Shown one piece after another: positions 8,586-17,318 of a stretch of DNA of 64,000 nt. Every line of letters starts with the position of its first letter. Position 1 is the stretch's first letter. The position numbers were made by a program, and so were the translations under genes. This stretch comes from Calothrix sp. NIES-4101 (lineage in GTDB: Bacteria; Cyanobacteriota; Cyanobacteriia; Cyanobacteriales; Nostocaceae). The stretch spans positions 4,712,001-4,776,000 of the forward strand of contig AP018280.1 of assembly GCA_004296455.1 (NCBI GenBank). The letters are read 5' to 3'. The notes under the pieces are model-generated. The model had not been told where the DNA came from. It did no database searches and saw nothing but the letters and a program-made list of their open reading frames with translations.

Positions 8586-9239
8586 TTATTTATCAAATGA
8601 TATTTGGCGAATTCCAATTCTATAACCAGACAATACACCACCTTCACCAATCGCTAAGGTTTTACCATCTGGATGTAAAGTTGCAGCACTCACATAAATC
8701 CTACCGATATTTTGGTCATTATCTAGCTTAATTCCTGCAACCAAGTTTTTTATTTTCTTACCATTACTAATATTCCACAAATCTACAGCATAGGAAGAAC
8801 TGACTGTCAGTAAATGTTCTCCATGTTTGCTAAAGATTAAAGATACAGTATTCTCAGAAATATTGCTTACTAATTTTCCTGAATTTATATCCCAAAAATT
8901 AATTGTTGTATTGGTTTGTAGCTTTCCTGTACTACTAACAAGTGTTTTGCCATCAGGACTAAATGCTAATACTCCAATCGCTTCTGGAGTTCTGGGGAAA
9001 GTTTTTATTAATTTACCAGTTTGAATATCCCAAAGTCGAATTGCGGTATCGCTATCTATTTCATAAGCTCCACCAGCGCTAGCAAGAGTCGTGCTATCTG
9101 GACTAATTGCTAGTGTCATTACCCAGTCATTATGTTCTTTTAAAGTGCGAACTAATCGACCATTATTCAGATTCCAAAATTTTATTGTTTTATCAGAACT
9201 TGCACTAATCAAATTTTTACTATCAGGAGTGAATGTTAG
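8586..9239 (-). pseudogene. WD40-repeat protein, C-terminal part (cut by IS4 element)
   Basis: About 214 residues of WD40 blades survive: LTFTPDSKNLISASSDKTIKFW, VMTLAISPD...IRLWDI, VLAFSPDGKTLVSSTG...NFWDI and VDLWNI. The reading frame enters directly from the inserted element. The copy of the 9-bp target GAATGTTAG (9231-9239) encodes the junction residues Leu-Thr-Phe. Removing the insertion and one target copy joins this part in frame to 10511-11098, giving a protein of about 410 residues. Alone it has no start and is presumed not made. Confidence 0.85.
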
Positions 9240-10510
9240 CTGACGGGGCGACAAAACAGTCTAGAAAGCTTATTTGGTAAAGAGTGTAGCGATTCGTGGT
9301 AAGAAAAGATAGGTCTAGTTATGTCAAGAAGACCTATCTAATGATAATGTTGCCTGAATTGTACCAAAAACATTTAAAAAGTCAACTCAGCCTTGCGGAT
9401 TACATCTTTCTTAAAATTTTGATTGCCCTGCTGCAATCAATTAAAAAAGTTAGTTTGGAAACCTTAGCTACAGTTCTACCAATTCCAATTACATTTGAAA
9501 GCCGGAGAAAGAGAATACAGAGGTTTCTATCATTACCAAACCTCTCAATTGAAAAAATTTGGTTCCCGATTGTTACCACATGGTTAGAGACAGAATTCAC
9601 CTCCGAAAAAATAGTTCATGTAGTAATTGACCGTACAAATTGGGCTTGTGTAAATTTGTTTATGGTTAGTGTTGTTTGGGATAAAAGAGCGTTTCCAGTA
9701 TATTTTGAATTATTACCCAAATTAGGTAGTAGTAATATTAATGAACAAACAGCAATTATTTCTAAAGTTTTACCAGTTTTCAAAAATCATAAAATTTGCG
9801 TATTAGGAGACCGAGAATTTTGTTCGATAAAACTGGCAAACTGGCTTAGAGAAAGAAGCATTTACTTCTGTCTTCGTATTAAAAAGAATCATTTAGTTGA
9901 GATGCAAACAGATATTTGGTTAGAATTAAATGAGCTAGGATTATCTCCAGGTGTCTCTTTCTTTTTGAAAGGAGTAAAAGTTACAAAATCTCAAGGTTTT
10001 ACAAGCTTTAATCTTGCATGTAAATGGAAGCGGAAAATCTTGGGAGTGGCACCCGAAGAAGGATGGTTTATTTTAACAAATTTAGATAGTTTAGAGTCGG
10101 CGATCGCTTACTATAAAAAAAGATTTGATATTGAGGAAATGTTTCGAGACTTTAAGAGTGGTGGTTATAATCTAGAGGGGACTAATGTATCTGGTGAACG
10201 GTTAATTGTTCTAATTACATTGATTGCGATTGCTTACACTTCTGCCACAATTCAAGGACAAGAAATAAAACGTAAAGGAATACAGAAATATGTTGGTCGT
10301 GTTAAAGAATATGGGCGAACCCAAAGGCGACATAGCAGTTTTTATATCGGCTTATACGGCAATAATTGGGTCAATTTTATGGAACCTTGTATAGAATTAG
10401 TAACCGAATTAATGAAATTTAATATCAATAAGCGAAAGTATTATCAACGAGGATTGAGAGCTATGAGGCTTATTTTATCTGCCTCCTAGCGATTTTTGTC
10501 GCCCCGTCAG
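9240..10510 (+). mobile_element. Complete IS4-family insertion sequence inside a WD40 gene
   Basis: Perfect 17-bp terminal repeats CTGACGGGGCGACAAAA start at 9240 and, inverted, end at 10510. They are flanked by the identical 9-bp direct repeat GAATGTTAG at 9231-9239 and 10511-10519. Length is 1271 bp with one transposase gene. The exact target duplication and the intact frames on both sides point to a recent insertion. Confidence 0.95.
9296..10489 (+). CDS. IS4-family transposase
   Basis: 397 residues. The DDE triad is readable as VIDRTNW (D112), GDREF (D172) and E280, with the IS4 signature Y-x2-R-x3-E-x6-K at 273-287 (Y273, R276, E280, K287). The frame opens at GTG 9296; an internal ATG (Met at residue 16 or 18) may be the true start, since conserved sequence begins with MLPELYQKHL. 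The gene fills the element and looks intact, so the copy may still be active. Confidence 0.92.
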   Translation: MVRKDRSSYVKKTYLMIMLPELYQKHLKSQLSLADYIFLKILIALLQSIKKVSLETLATVLPIPITFESRRKRIQRFLSLPNLSIEKIWFPIVTTWLETEFTSEKIVHVVIDRTNWACVNLFMVSVVWDKRAFPVYFELLPKLGSSNINEQTAIISKVLPVFKNHKICVLGDREFCSIKLANWLRERSIYFCLRIKKNHLVEMQTDIWLELNELGLSPGVSFFLKGVKVTKSQGFTSFNLACKWKRKILGVAPEEGWFILTNLDSLESAIAYYKKRFDIEEMFRDFKSGGYNLEGTNVSGERLIVLITLIAIAYTSATIQGQEIKRKGIQKYVGRVKEYGRTQRRHSSFYIGLYGNNWVNFMEPCIELVTELMKFNINKRKYYQRGLRAMRLILSAS

Positions 10511-11098
10511 GAATGTTAGAGCATTAATTCCTTGACTATGTCCTGTAAATTTGAAAATCATTCTGCCAGTCTTAAGATTCCAGACTTTAATTGTTGTATC
10601 TGTGTCTGGCTGGCTAAAACCTCCTCCAGCAGCTAATAGTGAGCCATCGGCAGAAATCGCTATTGTATTGACTCCATCTTTACCAGCATTAATTACTTTT
10701 TTTAATTGCTGCTTTTCAAAATCCCAAATATTAATTTTATTGTAAATACTTCCACTAACTAATGTTTTGCCATCAGGAGTAAAAGCTAAGGAATCAATAT
10801 CATAATTATGCTGTCCTTTGAGAGTAAATATAAAATTCTCAGCAGCTTCATAATTAACTAATTTACATGGTTGATTTATAGATGTATTTTTATTCTGAGA
10901 CGCCAGAAGATGATTATGATTTATTTTTGATTGGCTAGTAATCTTTGTAAGATTATTTTTTTCATTGAATTCAGAAATATTTGCCTTGACTAAATTGATA
11001 CAAACTATATTCACTCCTATAACTGAGAGGAATAGAGCAATGGGTAGAAAGTTTTTTTGAATTCCCAATAGATGATTAGATAAAATAAAGTTTTTCAC
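10511..11098 (-). pseudogene. WD40-repeat protein, N-terminal part (cut by IS4 element)
   Basis: 196 codons remain from the ATG at 11098 to the insertion. Residues ~15-38 are a hydrophobic segment (LPIALFLSVIGVNIVCINLV) fitting a signal peptide or membrane anchor. A Asn/Lys/Ser-rich linker follows, then about two and a half WD40 blades (SLAFTPDGKTLVSGS...INIWDF, TIAISADGSLLAAGG...IKVWNL). The frame would run on into the insertion for 12 foreign residues before stopping. The interrupted ancestor was probably an exported or anchored beta-propeller binding protein; its partner is unknown. Confidence 0.85.
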
Positions 11099-11209
11099 GT
11101 TGACATTAATTTATACATAGTTTATTTAGTAATATCGACGTGAGGTTTCTTGCTTTTGTTGCATTGATTACAGTTAAAATAATCTAAGTAGTAGCTAAGC
11201 TAGGACATT

Positions 11210-11869
11210 ATGGAAATTGATAAATCTTGGGAAACTACCAGCGATGCAGCAGTATTAGAAACTGCGGGTTTGACAGACGCGCAATATCAAAAGAAAATGC
11301 AACGGCGTAAGCAAGTTCAAGAACAGCGCATTGCTGAAGCAATACCCGAAAAAGGTTTAATTATAGTCAACACAGGTAATGGTAAAGGTAAAACCACAGC
11401 AGCATTAGGCATGGTTTTACGTTCTTTAGGACATGGTTATAAAGTTGCAATCATTCAATATATTAAAGGCGCTTGGGAACCAGCCGAAAAAAAAGTTTTT
11501 AGTCTTTGGGAAGACCAGTTAGAATTTTATGCAATGGGAGAAGGCTTTACTTGGGAAACTCAAAATCGCGATCGCGATGCTAAAATAGCCCAAGCTGCAT
11601 GGCAAAAGTCATTAGAATATATTCGTAATCCAGATTTTCGCCTCGTACTTTTAGATGAAATTAATATTGCTCTCAAACTAGGCTATTTAGCAGTTGAAGA
11701 TATTCTCGCAGGGCTAGCAGAAAAACCCGCACCAAGCCATGTCATTTTAACAGGTAGAGGCGCACCTCCAGAATTAATCAAACGCGCAGATTTAGTCACC
11801 GAAATGACTCTAGTTAAACATCCATTTCGCGAACAAGGTGTTAAAGCCCAAGCAGGGATAGAGTTTTGA
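11210..11869 (+). CDS. cobO: Cob(I)yrinic acid a,c-diamide adenosyltransferase
   Basis: 219 residues. The P-loop GNGKGKTT is at 56-63, followed by AALGMVLRSLGHGYKVAIIQYIKG. The family block VLLDEINIAL and the motif HVILTGRGAPPELIKRADLVTEM sit in the expected order. The enzyme transfers the adenosyl group of ATP to reduced corrinoids (CobA/BtuR/CobO family) in adenosylcobalamin synthesis or salvage. The N-terminal ~45 residues form a charged helical lead that is common in cyanobacterial members. No cobalamin riboswitch is recognisable in the short leader, and no other cobalamin gene is adjacent. Confidence 0.92.
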   Translation: MEIDKSWETTSDAAVLETAGLTDAQYQKKMQRRKQVQEQRIAEAIPEKGLIIVNTGNGKGKTTAALGMVLRSLGHGYKVAIIQYIKGAWEPAEKKVFSLWEDQLEFYAMGEGFTWETQNRDRDAKIAQAAWQKSLEYIRNPDFRLVLLDEINIALKLGYLAVEDILAGLAEKPAPSHVILTGRGAPPELIKRADLVTEMTLVKHPFREQGVKAQAGIEF

Positions 11870-11895
11870 TTTTTGAGAAATCTTGAGCAAAATCC

Positions 11896-12726
11896 TTACT
11901 CTTGGTAATTCTCAAACCATGATTCTAAATCAGCCATCTGCGTAAAATCTAATAAAGCTTCCCCTAAAGCTTCTAATTCATCCACAGAAAGCCAACCGAA
12001 ACGTAATTTTAGCTGTTCCGGCAAAATACCAATTTTATGATTTAATTGTCGTAAGATGAGCGATCGCGCTTCTTCTTCTCTTCCTTCCTGTCTCCCTTCC
12101 TGAAGAATATCTTGATAAATTACTGACTCCCGCATCATACCCTCCCGAAACATTTTCTGAATAAATCCTTTCTTAAATTTTAGCCCAGCTAATATCTGGA
12201 CGTAGCTAGATACTTCCCGGCGTTGTTCTGGTTCCAGTTGCGCGACTCGTTGAGCAACATTTTGCAACAACGCTTCGGAATTATTTGATGCTGCCAGGGA
12301 TGCTAAAGGCAACAATGCTGAATCGTTTAATAACGGAGTTGGGTCTTGTTCCCATAACCTAATTACGCGATACTCATGACGTGTAGATTCGAGTGTAAAA
12401 ACTGTCTCGATGATTGTTCCTTCTGCGGGAGGTAAAAGTAAAACTACAACTTGAGTCACAGGTAATCGATACAAGCGATGTAATCTTACCCAGTAATCCA
12501 ACATTCGCAAAGGCAAGGGTGGATTCGACTCCCATTTGGTTTGAAATTCCAGGTGGAGAATGCGCCCTTTTAGTTGTAGAAATGTTACATAATCTGCCCG
12601 AATTGGCTCAATGCTGAGTTCAGTTTTCAGTACTTCTACAGATGCTTGCTCGCTACCTAATACCCACTTTGCAAAGCGATCAGGATATTTTTCTGAAAGT
12701 AGTTTGCAGAGATTATCAAAAGACAT
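11896..12726 (-). CDS. Rpn-family nuclease-like protein with DUF4351 tail
   Basis: 276 residues from the ATG at 12726 (MSFDNLCKLL). A longer frame exists from a TTG at 12744, but conserved sequence starts at the ATG. The N-terminal half has the PD-(D/E)XK-type order seen in Rpn/PDDEXK transposase-like proteins: D-x-V near RADYVTFL, then LHLEFQTKW (E-x-Q), then MLDYWVRLHRLY. The C-terminal LRFGWLSVDELEALGEALLDF is the DUF4351 helix pair. A repeat-like segment QEGRQEGREEEARS links them. Related Rpn proteins promote RecA-independent recombination; such genes are multicopy in cyanobacteria. Convergent with cobO. Confidence 0.82.
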   Translation of the reverse strand: MSFDNLCKLLSEKYPDRFAKWVLGSEQASVEVLKTELSIEPIRADYVTFLQLKGRILHLEFQTKWESNPPLPLRMLDYWVRLHRLYRLPVTQVVVLLLPPAEGTIIETVFTLESTRHEYRVIRLWEQDPTPLLNDSALLPLASLAASNNSEALLQNVAQRVAQLEPEQRREVSSYVQILAGLKFKKGFIQKMFREGMMRESVIYQDILQEGRQEGREEEARSLILRQLNHKIGILPEQLKLRFGWLSVDELEALGEALLDFTQMADLESWFENYQE

Positions 12727-12807
12727 GCAGGAAAGCAGTGACAATGCCCCTCATCATATGGCAGCTTGGTGACAAAATTAGCAACAACGTGAAAAAAGTT
12801 TACTCTT

Positions 12808-13446
12808 ATGTCCATCTACTTCCACGAACAACTTCACCGCACCCCGGCGCTCATGAATAAATTGCGGGATTTCCCCGTAACCATTTGTGGTGCTGGAGCA
12901 TTGGGTGCAAATATTGCCGAAAGTCTAGCTCGTTCTGGCTGTGGTAAGCTGCGTATCATCGACAGAGACAGAATTGAAGAACGTAACTTGTCTACACAGC
13001 CTTATTACCGTTCCGATGTCGGCGCATACAAAACCAAAATTCTTGCAAATATAATTTATCGGGCTTTGGGAATCACTGTAGAGGGTATAACCAAGGAATT
13101 AACCGCAGCCAATACCACACAATTATTATCAGGCAGTAAACTCGTTATTGATGCATTCGATAATAGTATTGCCCGTCAAGCCGTCACTGATAATTGTAGT
13201 AATGTGCAAATTCCTTGCTTGCATGTTGGTTTAGCCTCAGATTATGCTGAAATTATTTGGAACCCAGCTTATCGCGTTCCCTCATCTGCGAATGATGATG
13301 TTTGCGATTATCCCTTAGCCCGAAATTTAGTTATGCTTGCAGTAGCGATCGCATCGGAAACGGCTATTAATTTTATTTCTACCCAACAGCAACAAAGTTT
13401 CACTGTCACCCTAGCTGATTTTGCCGTCAAGCCATTTAATATATAA
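12808..13446 (+). CDS. ThiF/E1-like adenylyltransferase-fold protein
   Basis: 212 residues with a Rossmann motif GAGALGANIAESLARSG (about 28-44). It continues with the acidic strand and R-N pair of E1-like enzymes (LRIIDRDRIEERNLSTQ), and VIDAFDN follows. This is the MoeB/ThiF/HesA fold that adenylates a C-terminal Gly or carries out related chemistry. It is shorter than MoeB/ThiF (about 250 or more) and has no zinc CXXC pairs, so a specialised role is likely. No ubiquitin-like partner with a GG end is nearby. The two small proteins downstream may be functionally linked but are unrecognised. Confidence 0.75.
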   Translation: MSIYFHEQLHRTPALMNKLRDFPVTICGAGALGANIAESLARSGCGKLRIIDRDRIEERNLSTQPYYRSDVGAYKTKILANIIYRALGITVEGITKELTAANTTQLLSGSKLVIDAFDNSIARQAVTDNCSNVQIPCLHVGLASDYAEIIWNPAYRVPSSANDDVCDYPLARNLVMLAVAIASETAINFISTQQQQSFTVTLADFAVKPFNI

Positions 13447-13562
13447 ATTAAATACGGATTGATCAACTTTGGTGCAGAAATGGGAAAGATAATATAATCA
13501 TGTTTCCATTTGATTATTACGTTGATAGATTAGTCAATCGAGAGTGAGTGCTACTTAAAACA

Positions 13563-13799
13563 ATGGAGCCAAATCAAAAAGAACTGCGAACTGTCGCCAA
13601 CCAAGAATTTATTGAAGCCCTAAATCAGTTAGGGGATATTCTTCAAGAAAGTCCTCCGGATGAGGAAGAAGCAGCATTGGTGGAAATTCAACCAGAAGAA
13701 AGTTCTGAAAGCGAATCTGATCAGAAATTTGATTTAGCAGCTTGGGAAGATGCTGTCGCTGATATTGAACAATATCTTGAAAACAGAACTTCAACTTAA
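13563..13799 (+). CDS. Small acidic protein of unknown function
   Basis: 78 residues from the ATG at 13563; an upstream in-frame GTG at 13548 would add five. Very acidic in its middle (PPDEEEAALVEIQPEESSESESD), with helical ends (FIEALNQLGDILQE and WEDAVADIEQYLE). No signal peptide or membrane segment. It lies 116 bp after the ThiF-like gene in the same direction, so co-transcription is possible. Not recognised as a named family. Confidence 0.55.
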   Translation: MEPNQKELRTVANQEFIEALNQLGDILQESPPDEEEAALVEIQPEESSESESDQKFDLAAWEDAVADIEQYLENRTST

Positions 13800-13872
13800 T
13801 CCAACCAACACTAACTACTATTTGCTAATTACTACTAGATATTAACTACTAAACTATATAACCACTAACTGT

Positions 13873-14103
13873 TTAATCGTTGTGTTTCAATATCCAATCT
13901 AGATATGCCAATATATCCCGGTCTTCGGGGTTTTGCAGCATTCTTTCTACACGTTCTTGTAGATTGAGGCTGTCCTTGTCTTTGTTAGTCCCCTTGCCTT
14001 GAGAATTATCTCGGAGAAGATTATATAGCCTCTGAACATAGTGCTTAGGTAAAGTCACTGTTATTTCTTTGGCATTGAAAAACTCTAAATTTTTTGTACT
14101 CAT
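13873..14103 (-). CDS. Small helical protein of unknown function
   Basis: 76 residues. ITVTLPKHYVQRLYNLLRD at the start resembles the strand plus helix of small ribbon-helix-type proteins. A basic Gly/Asn/Lys linker (about 35-45) and a second helical part (LQERVERMLQNPEDRDILAYLDWILKHND) follow. A GGAGGG-like ribosome site lies just before the ATG at 14103 (minus). It could be a small DNA-binding protein, but no clear family match can be claimed. Confidence 0.5.
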   Translation of the reverse strand: MSTKNLEFFNAKEITVTLPKHYVQRLYNLLRDNSQGKGTNKDKDSLNLQERVERMLQNPEDRDILAYLDWILKHND

Positions 14104-14555
14104 TCTTTGCCCTCCTCATTTAGTCATTTTGCGTTGATCTGACAAAGCTTATTTACTTAATTGCTTCCTTAATTACTCATCTCTATAAGTATTGCCTTGA
14201 TTGTAGTTACTTATAAACCGCAAAAATGCGTAGTTGCACGATACTAAGTATTATTACAGTTGCAATTGTCTGCAACAAAAAATACTTTGATAGTTTATGC
14301 CATCCTGAGTTACCATTTCAGATTTGTGACTTTGCAAACCTAGAAATAAGCTATTTAGCTGCGAATTTGACCATCTTGAAGGGACTAAAGGCTTTTAGGC
14401 GATCGTAATCCAAAAATTTCGTCTTACCCAAAATATTTTCGTTACATGAATAATCTGCATTTAAACAAAAAGATTATTCTAAATACCATCTAAATTCAAC
14501 ACAAACATAGGTAAAACATCTTTACCCGATAAACTTTCCTTTTAAAAAGATATAG
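14104..14555. other. Gene-free stretch
   Basis: About 450 bp. It holds the leader of the small protein at 13873-14103 and the downstream region of the GTPase gene. The only longer open frame has no family features, no ribosome site and Cys/Ile-rich composition. Confidence 0.4.
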
Positions 14556-15917
14556 TTAATATTTGGATTCACTCTCTAGAGAATTTAACAGCTTTTCACA
14601 AAACTCGACAATTTTTGACTCATTCGCACTCATCAGGTTTATATTATTCTGCTGAGTTCGGAAGCTAGAAACATCTTCCTCTATATATCTACTTTCTTGC
14701 AATGTCAGTTCTTTTGCACGTCCATACCCATTACTTGATAATCCCCATATAATAGCTAATCCTTTGATAAGGATAATTTTTAATTGCTCGTTATCAAGTT
14801 TAATAGCTACTGTATCATTTTCATCAGAGAAAATAGCCAAACTACCTATTGCACCACCAATAACTGTTCCTAGTTGTGAACCAACTGCAAATCCATTAAT
14901 AAAACCAGTACCTGGGACAATAGCAAATCCGATAATACCACCTAAAAGACCACTTAAGGCAGCTAATACAGCTGCGGCATTTGCTCCTATACCAGCTCTT
15001 TCTCGCCAGTTAGGTTCCGACCTTATTTTAAAAATAATCTCTTCTTCGGAAGTTGTTGGATTTTCAGCAGCGATTTTGTAAAGGAGAGAAACAGGTTCAA
15101 CAAACAAGTAAAGATGGTGATTTATCTTTTCCACTAGTTGTCTTTGAGCCTCTTCTATTTTGTCTTTGTTTTCCGAGTCTTTTTTGGGTATGCTAACTAT
15201 CGCTTCATTTCTACAGTCAATAATTAAAGTTGATAGCATTTTGCAAGCTTCTTTTCTTATCTTTTGCTGCCTATCTTTAAATCTTCTTAGCCCTTCAGTA
15301 AAACAAGATTTTTGTTCATCATTTAAAATTTCAAAAATGCTTTTATAAAGTTGATTTACTTTTATTGGATTATCCCAGTGAGCGTCAAATACAACTATTT
15401 GCTCAATCGATTGTTCTCTAAAAAAACTTTCCCATTGGTGAACACGACCATCAACAATGTCTTTATTCGTTGCTTCTAATTGTTTTTTATATTGATTAAT
15501 AACACCTACTATTTTTGTAGATTTATGTCTTATAATCGATATTTCTTCTTGGTAACTATCATCCGGAACAACACTGAGACTTGCGACATAAATTACTACA
15601 TCACTATCTTCTAGGGCTGCGATCGCATCACGATCGTAGTTGATTTTAGATTCCCATTTTTCAGATATTTTAAACTCTGGATTCTCTTTTTTCGCATCTA
15701 AACACATCATCACAATCGGTGCATATTGAAAACCAGGAGTATCGATAAATGTGGCTTGCAAACTTTCAAAATAATAGGCTTCTCCTTTCTTAGTTACATT
15801 TGCACAATCTCCCACCTCACCAATGGGACTTTTCATTAACGTTCTTATAAGAGACGTTTTGCCTGTGTTCGTATGACCAGCGATCGCAATATTTATTGTT
15901 TTCAGTTTGTTACTCAT
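14556..15917 (-). CDS. Membrane-associated GTPase, DUF3482-like
   Basis: 453 residues. The N-terminal GTPase domain has G1 GHTNTGKT (14-21), G3 DTPG (59-62) and a G4-like position near VVGVINQYKK. A helical middle region follows. A Gly/Ala-rich hydrophobic stretch at about 313-360 (AAVLAALSGLLGGIIGF, then GTVIGGAIGSLAIF) resembles the glycine-zipper hairpins of Era-like GTPases with DUF3482. Such proteins probably insert in or remodel membranes; substrates are unknown. It is followed 32 bp downstream by the solute-binding-like gene on the same strand, so the pair may be one unit with that gene first. Confidence 0.72.
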   Translation of the reverse strand: MSNKLKTINIAIAGHTNTGKTSLIRTLMKSPIGEVGDCANVTKKGEAYYFESLQATFIDTPGFQYAPIVMMCLDAKKENPEFKISEKWESKINYDRDAIAALEDSDVVIYVASLSVVPDDSYQEEISIIRHKSTKIVGVINQYKKQLEATNKDIVDGRVHQWESFFREQSIEQIVVFDAHWDNPIKVNQLYKSIFEILNDEQKSCFTEGLRRFKDRQQKIRKEACKMLSTLIIDCRNEAIVSIPKKDSENKDKIEEAQRQLVEKINHHLYLFVEPVSLLYKIAAENPTTSEEEIIFKIRSEPNWRERAGIGANAAAVLAALSGLLGGIIGFAIVPGTGFINGFAVGSQLGTVIGGAIGSLAIFSDENDTVAIKLDNEQLKIILIKGLAIIWGLSSNGYGRAKELTLQESRYIEEDVSSFRTQQNNINLMSANESKIVEFCEKLLNSLESESKY

Positions 15918-15949
15918 AGGTATAATCTAATTATTTATTAGTTGCAACT

Positions 15950-17053
15950 TTAACGATTAGTGAATGGAGATAGAATTCTTCTCACGAATTTGCTAACAGA
16001 ATTACCAATAGCATTTCTATATTTAACAATTGCGAATATCAAAAATACGACCCCAGTTAATATTAATGGTATTAATGGCTCCCAATGTCGCTCATTTTCA
16101 TATTGCTTTAGTTTTTCTATCTCTTTACGAATTACATTTGACCGATCAATAAGGTTATTAATAGTTTCCTGTAATGTTGCAGAATATTGTTGAGTACCAC
16201 CATAGTTAGATATAGCAATAAAGTATTTTTGTTCCTGTGTCCCTAACGATACTTGATTATTTTCTGGATAGATTACGCAAGGTTTTCTTGGATGACAATA
16301 GTGATCAGACTTGTATTTAACAATTATTCCATCACTTGCCAATGCATCCATTTCTTTTTCTCCTGGCATTCCTTCGTTAAACGCAATTGTTGCATCATCT
16401 AATGACTTAAATAGTTTGATTCCTGTAAAATGTTGGGATAGTTGCTCTTGTGTTGTTGTTTTTTCTACAACCCCAACATTGAGCTTTTTTTTCAATATGT
16501 CTAAAATTTCTTGTGGTAATTTATTTTTGAGATTGAAATTTTCCCAAACTTTTTTTCTAATCAAAAGTTTAATATTAGTTTCATAGAATATATTTGACTC
16601 TATAATTCTTTCTTTATATTGAGGCATCCCTTCTTGTTCAAGAAATTCAAGAATCCCTTTTGAATTAGGACCGCACTGAATGTCATATTTCAACTTTTTG
16701 TCATCTGTGATAAGCCCATCGAGCCGAAATTTATCACTAGTCTTATTTTGCGTCGCGTTGATACTTACTGTAAAATTTGGATTATTGGAAAGTTGACGCA
16801 ATTCTTTTTGTAATTCGTGACCAAAAACAGCGCAAAATCCACTCCATCTACCATTAGTATTTTCCCCAAATACTGGTAAATCGTCACGGATATACAACTT
16901 AATTTCATTTGGCAAATTTGTTATGTTTATCGATTGTGAATTTGTTTTAGTAATGTAAAAAGATATAAAAATAAAAATAGTAGCTATTAACTTAAATACA
17001 GTCAGTTTAAACAACTTTCTTGAAGCCGAAAAGCGTGGATTATATTTCAACAT
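15950..17053 (-). CDS. Periplasmic solute-binding-like protein with N- and C-terminal membrane segments
   Basis: 367 residues. A hydrophobic N-terminus (LTVFKLIATIFIFISFYIT, about 17-35) is followed by LYIRDDLPVFG...GRWSGFCAVFGHELQKEL. That pattern is that of type-II amino-acid-binding (SBP_bac_3-like) domains. A second transmembrane helix (LIPLILTGVVFLIFAIV, about 328-344) is followed by a basic tail. The layout resembles a sensor or receptor anchored at both ends rather than a free transporter subunit, because no permease gene is adjacent. The ligand is unknown. Upstream of and co-directional with the GTPase. Confidence 0.6.
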   Translation of the reverse strand: MLKYNPRFSASRKLFKLTVFKLIATIFIFISFYITKTNSQSINITNLPNEIKLYIRDDLPVFGENTNGRWSGFCAVFGHELQKELRQLSNNPNFTVSINATQNKTSDKFRLDGLITDDKKLKYDIQCGPNSKGILEFLEQEGMPQYKERIIESNIFYETNIKLLIRKKVWENFNLKNKLPQEILDILKKKLNVGVVEKTTTQEQLSQHFTGIKLFKSLDDATIAFNEGMPGEKEMDALASDGIIVKYKSDHYCHPRKPCVIYPENNQVSLGTQEQKYFIAISNYGGTQQYSATLQETINNLIDRSNVIRKEIEKLKQYENERHWEPLIPLILTGVVFLIFAIVKYRNAIGNSVSKFVRRILSPFTNR

Positions 17054-17257
17054 ATAAAGATACTATCTTTTAGTGACAGAATCGCTTGAGAAAAGTTCCC
17101 GAGCATATATTGGGCTATTTATTTATTTTTACTCAATTATCTCATCATAAAAAATCTACGCACAAAGAATAATGATAATCTTTCAATAATGCTTAATTTA
17201 TTGCTTTCTAGATTGAAATATCATGTAAAATGTCATCTGTTATTTTTATTTGCAAAC

Positions 17258-17281
17258 AAAAAAGACGCGATCGCTCGCGTC
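17258..17281 (-). terminator. Terminator of chlH containing a HIP1 site
   Basis: On the minus strand GACGCGA pairs with TCGCGTC around a 4-nt loop (stem-loop at 17264-17281), followed by six T residues (A6 at 17258-17263 on plus). It lies 38 bp past the chlH stop. The GCGATCGC octamer forms part of the stem and loop. Confidence 0.75.
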
Positions 17282-17318
17282 TCTACATTTATAATTTATG
17301 GTTATTTCCCAACCAAAA

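Noticed and set aside
11099-11209. Possible cobalamin riboswitch before cobO
   Set aside because: The leader is only 111 bp and lacks the conserved B12-box and the expected paired core.
14226-14408. 60-codon plus-strand frame
   Set aside because: Chance composition, no ribosome site, no recognisable domain.
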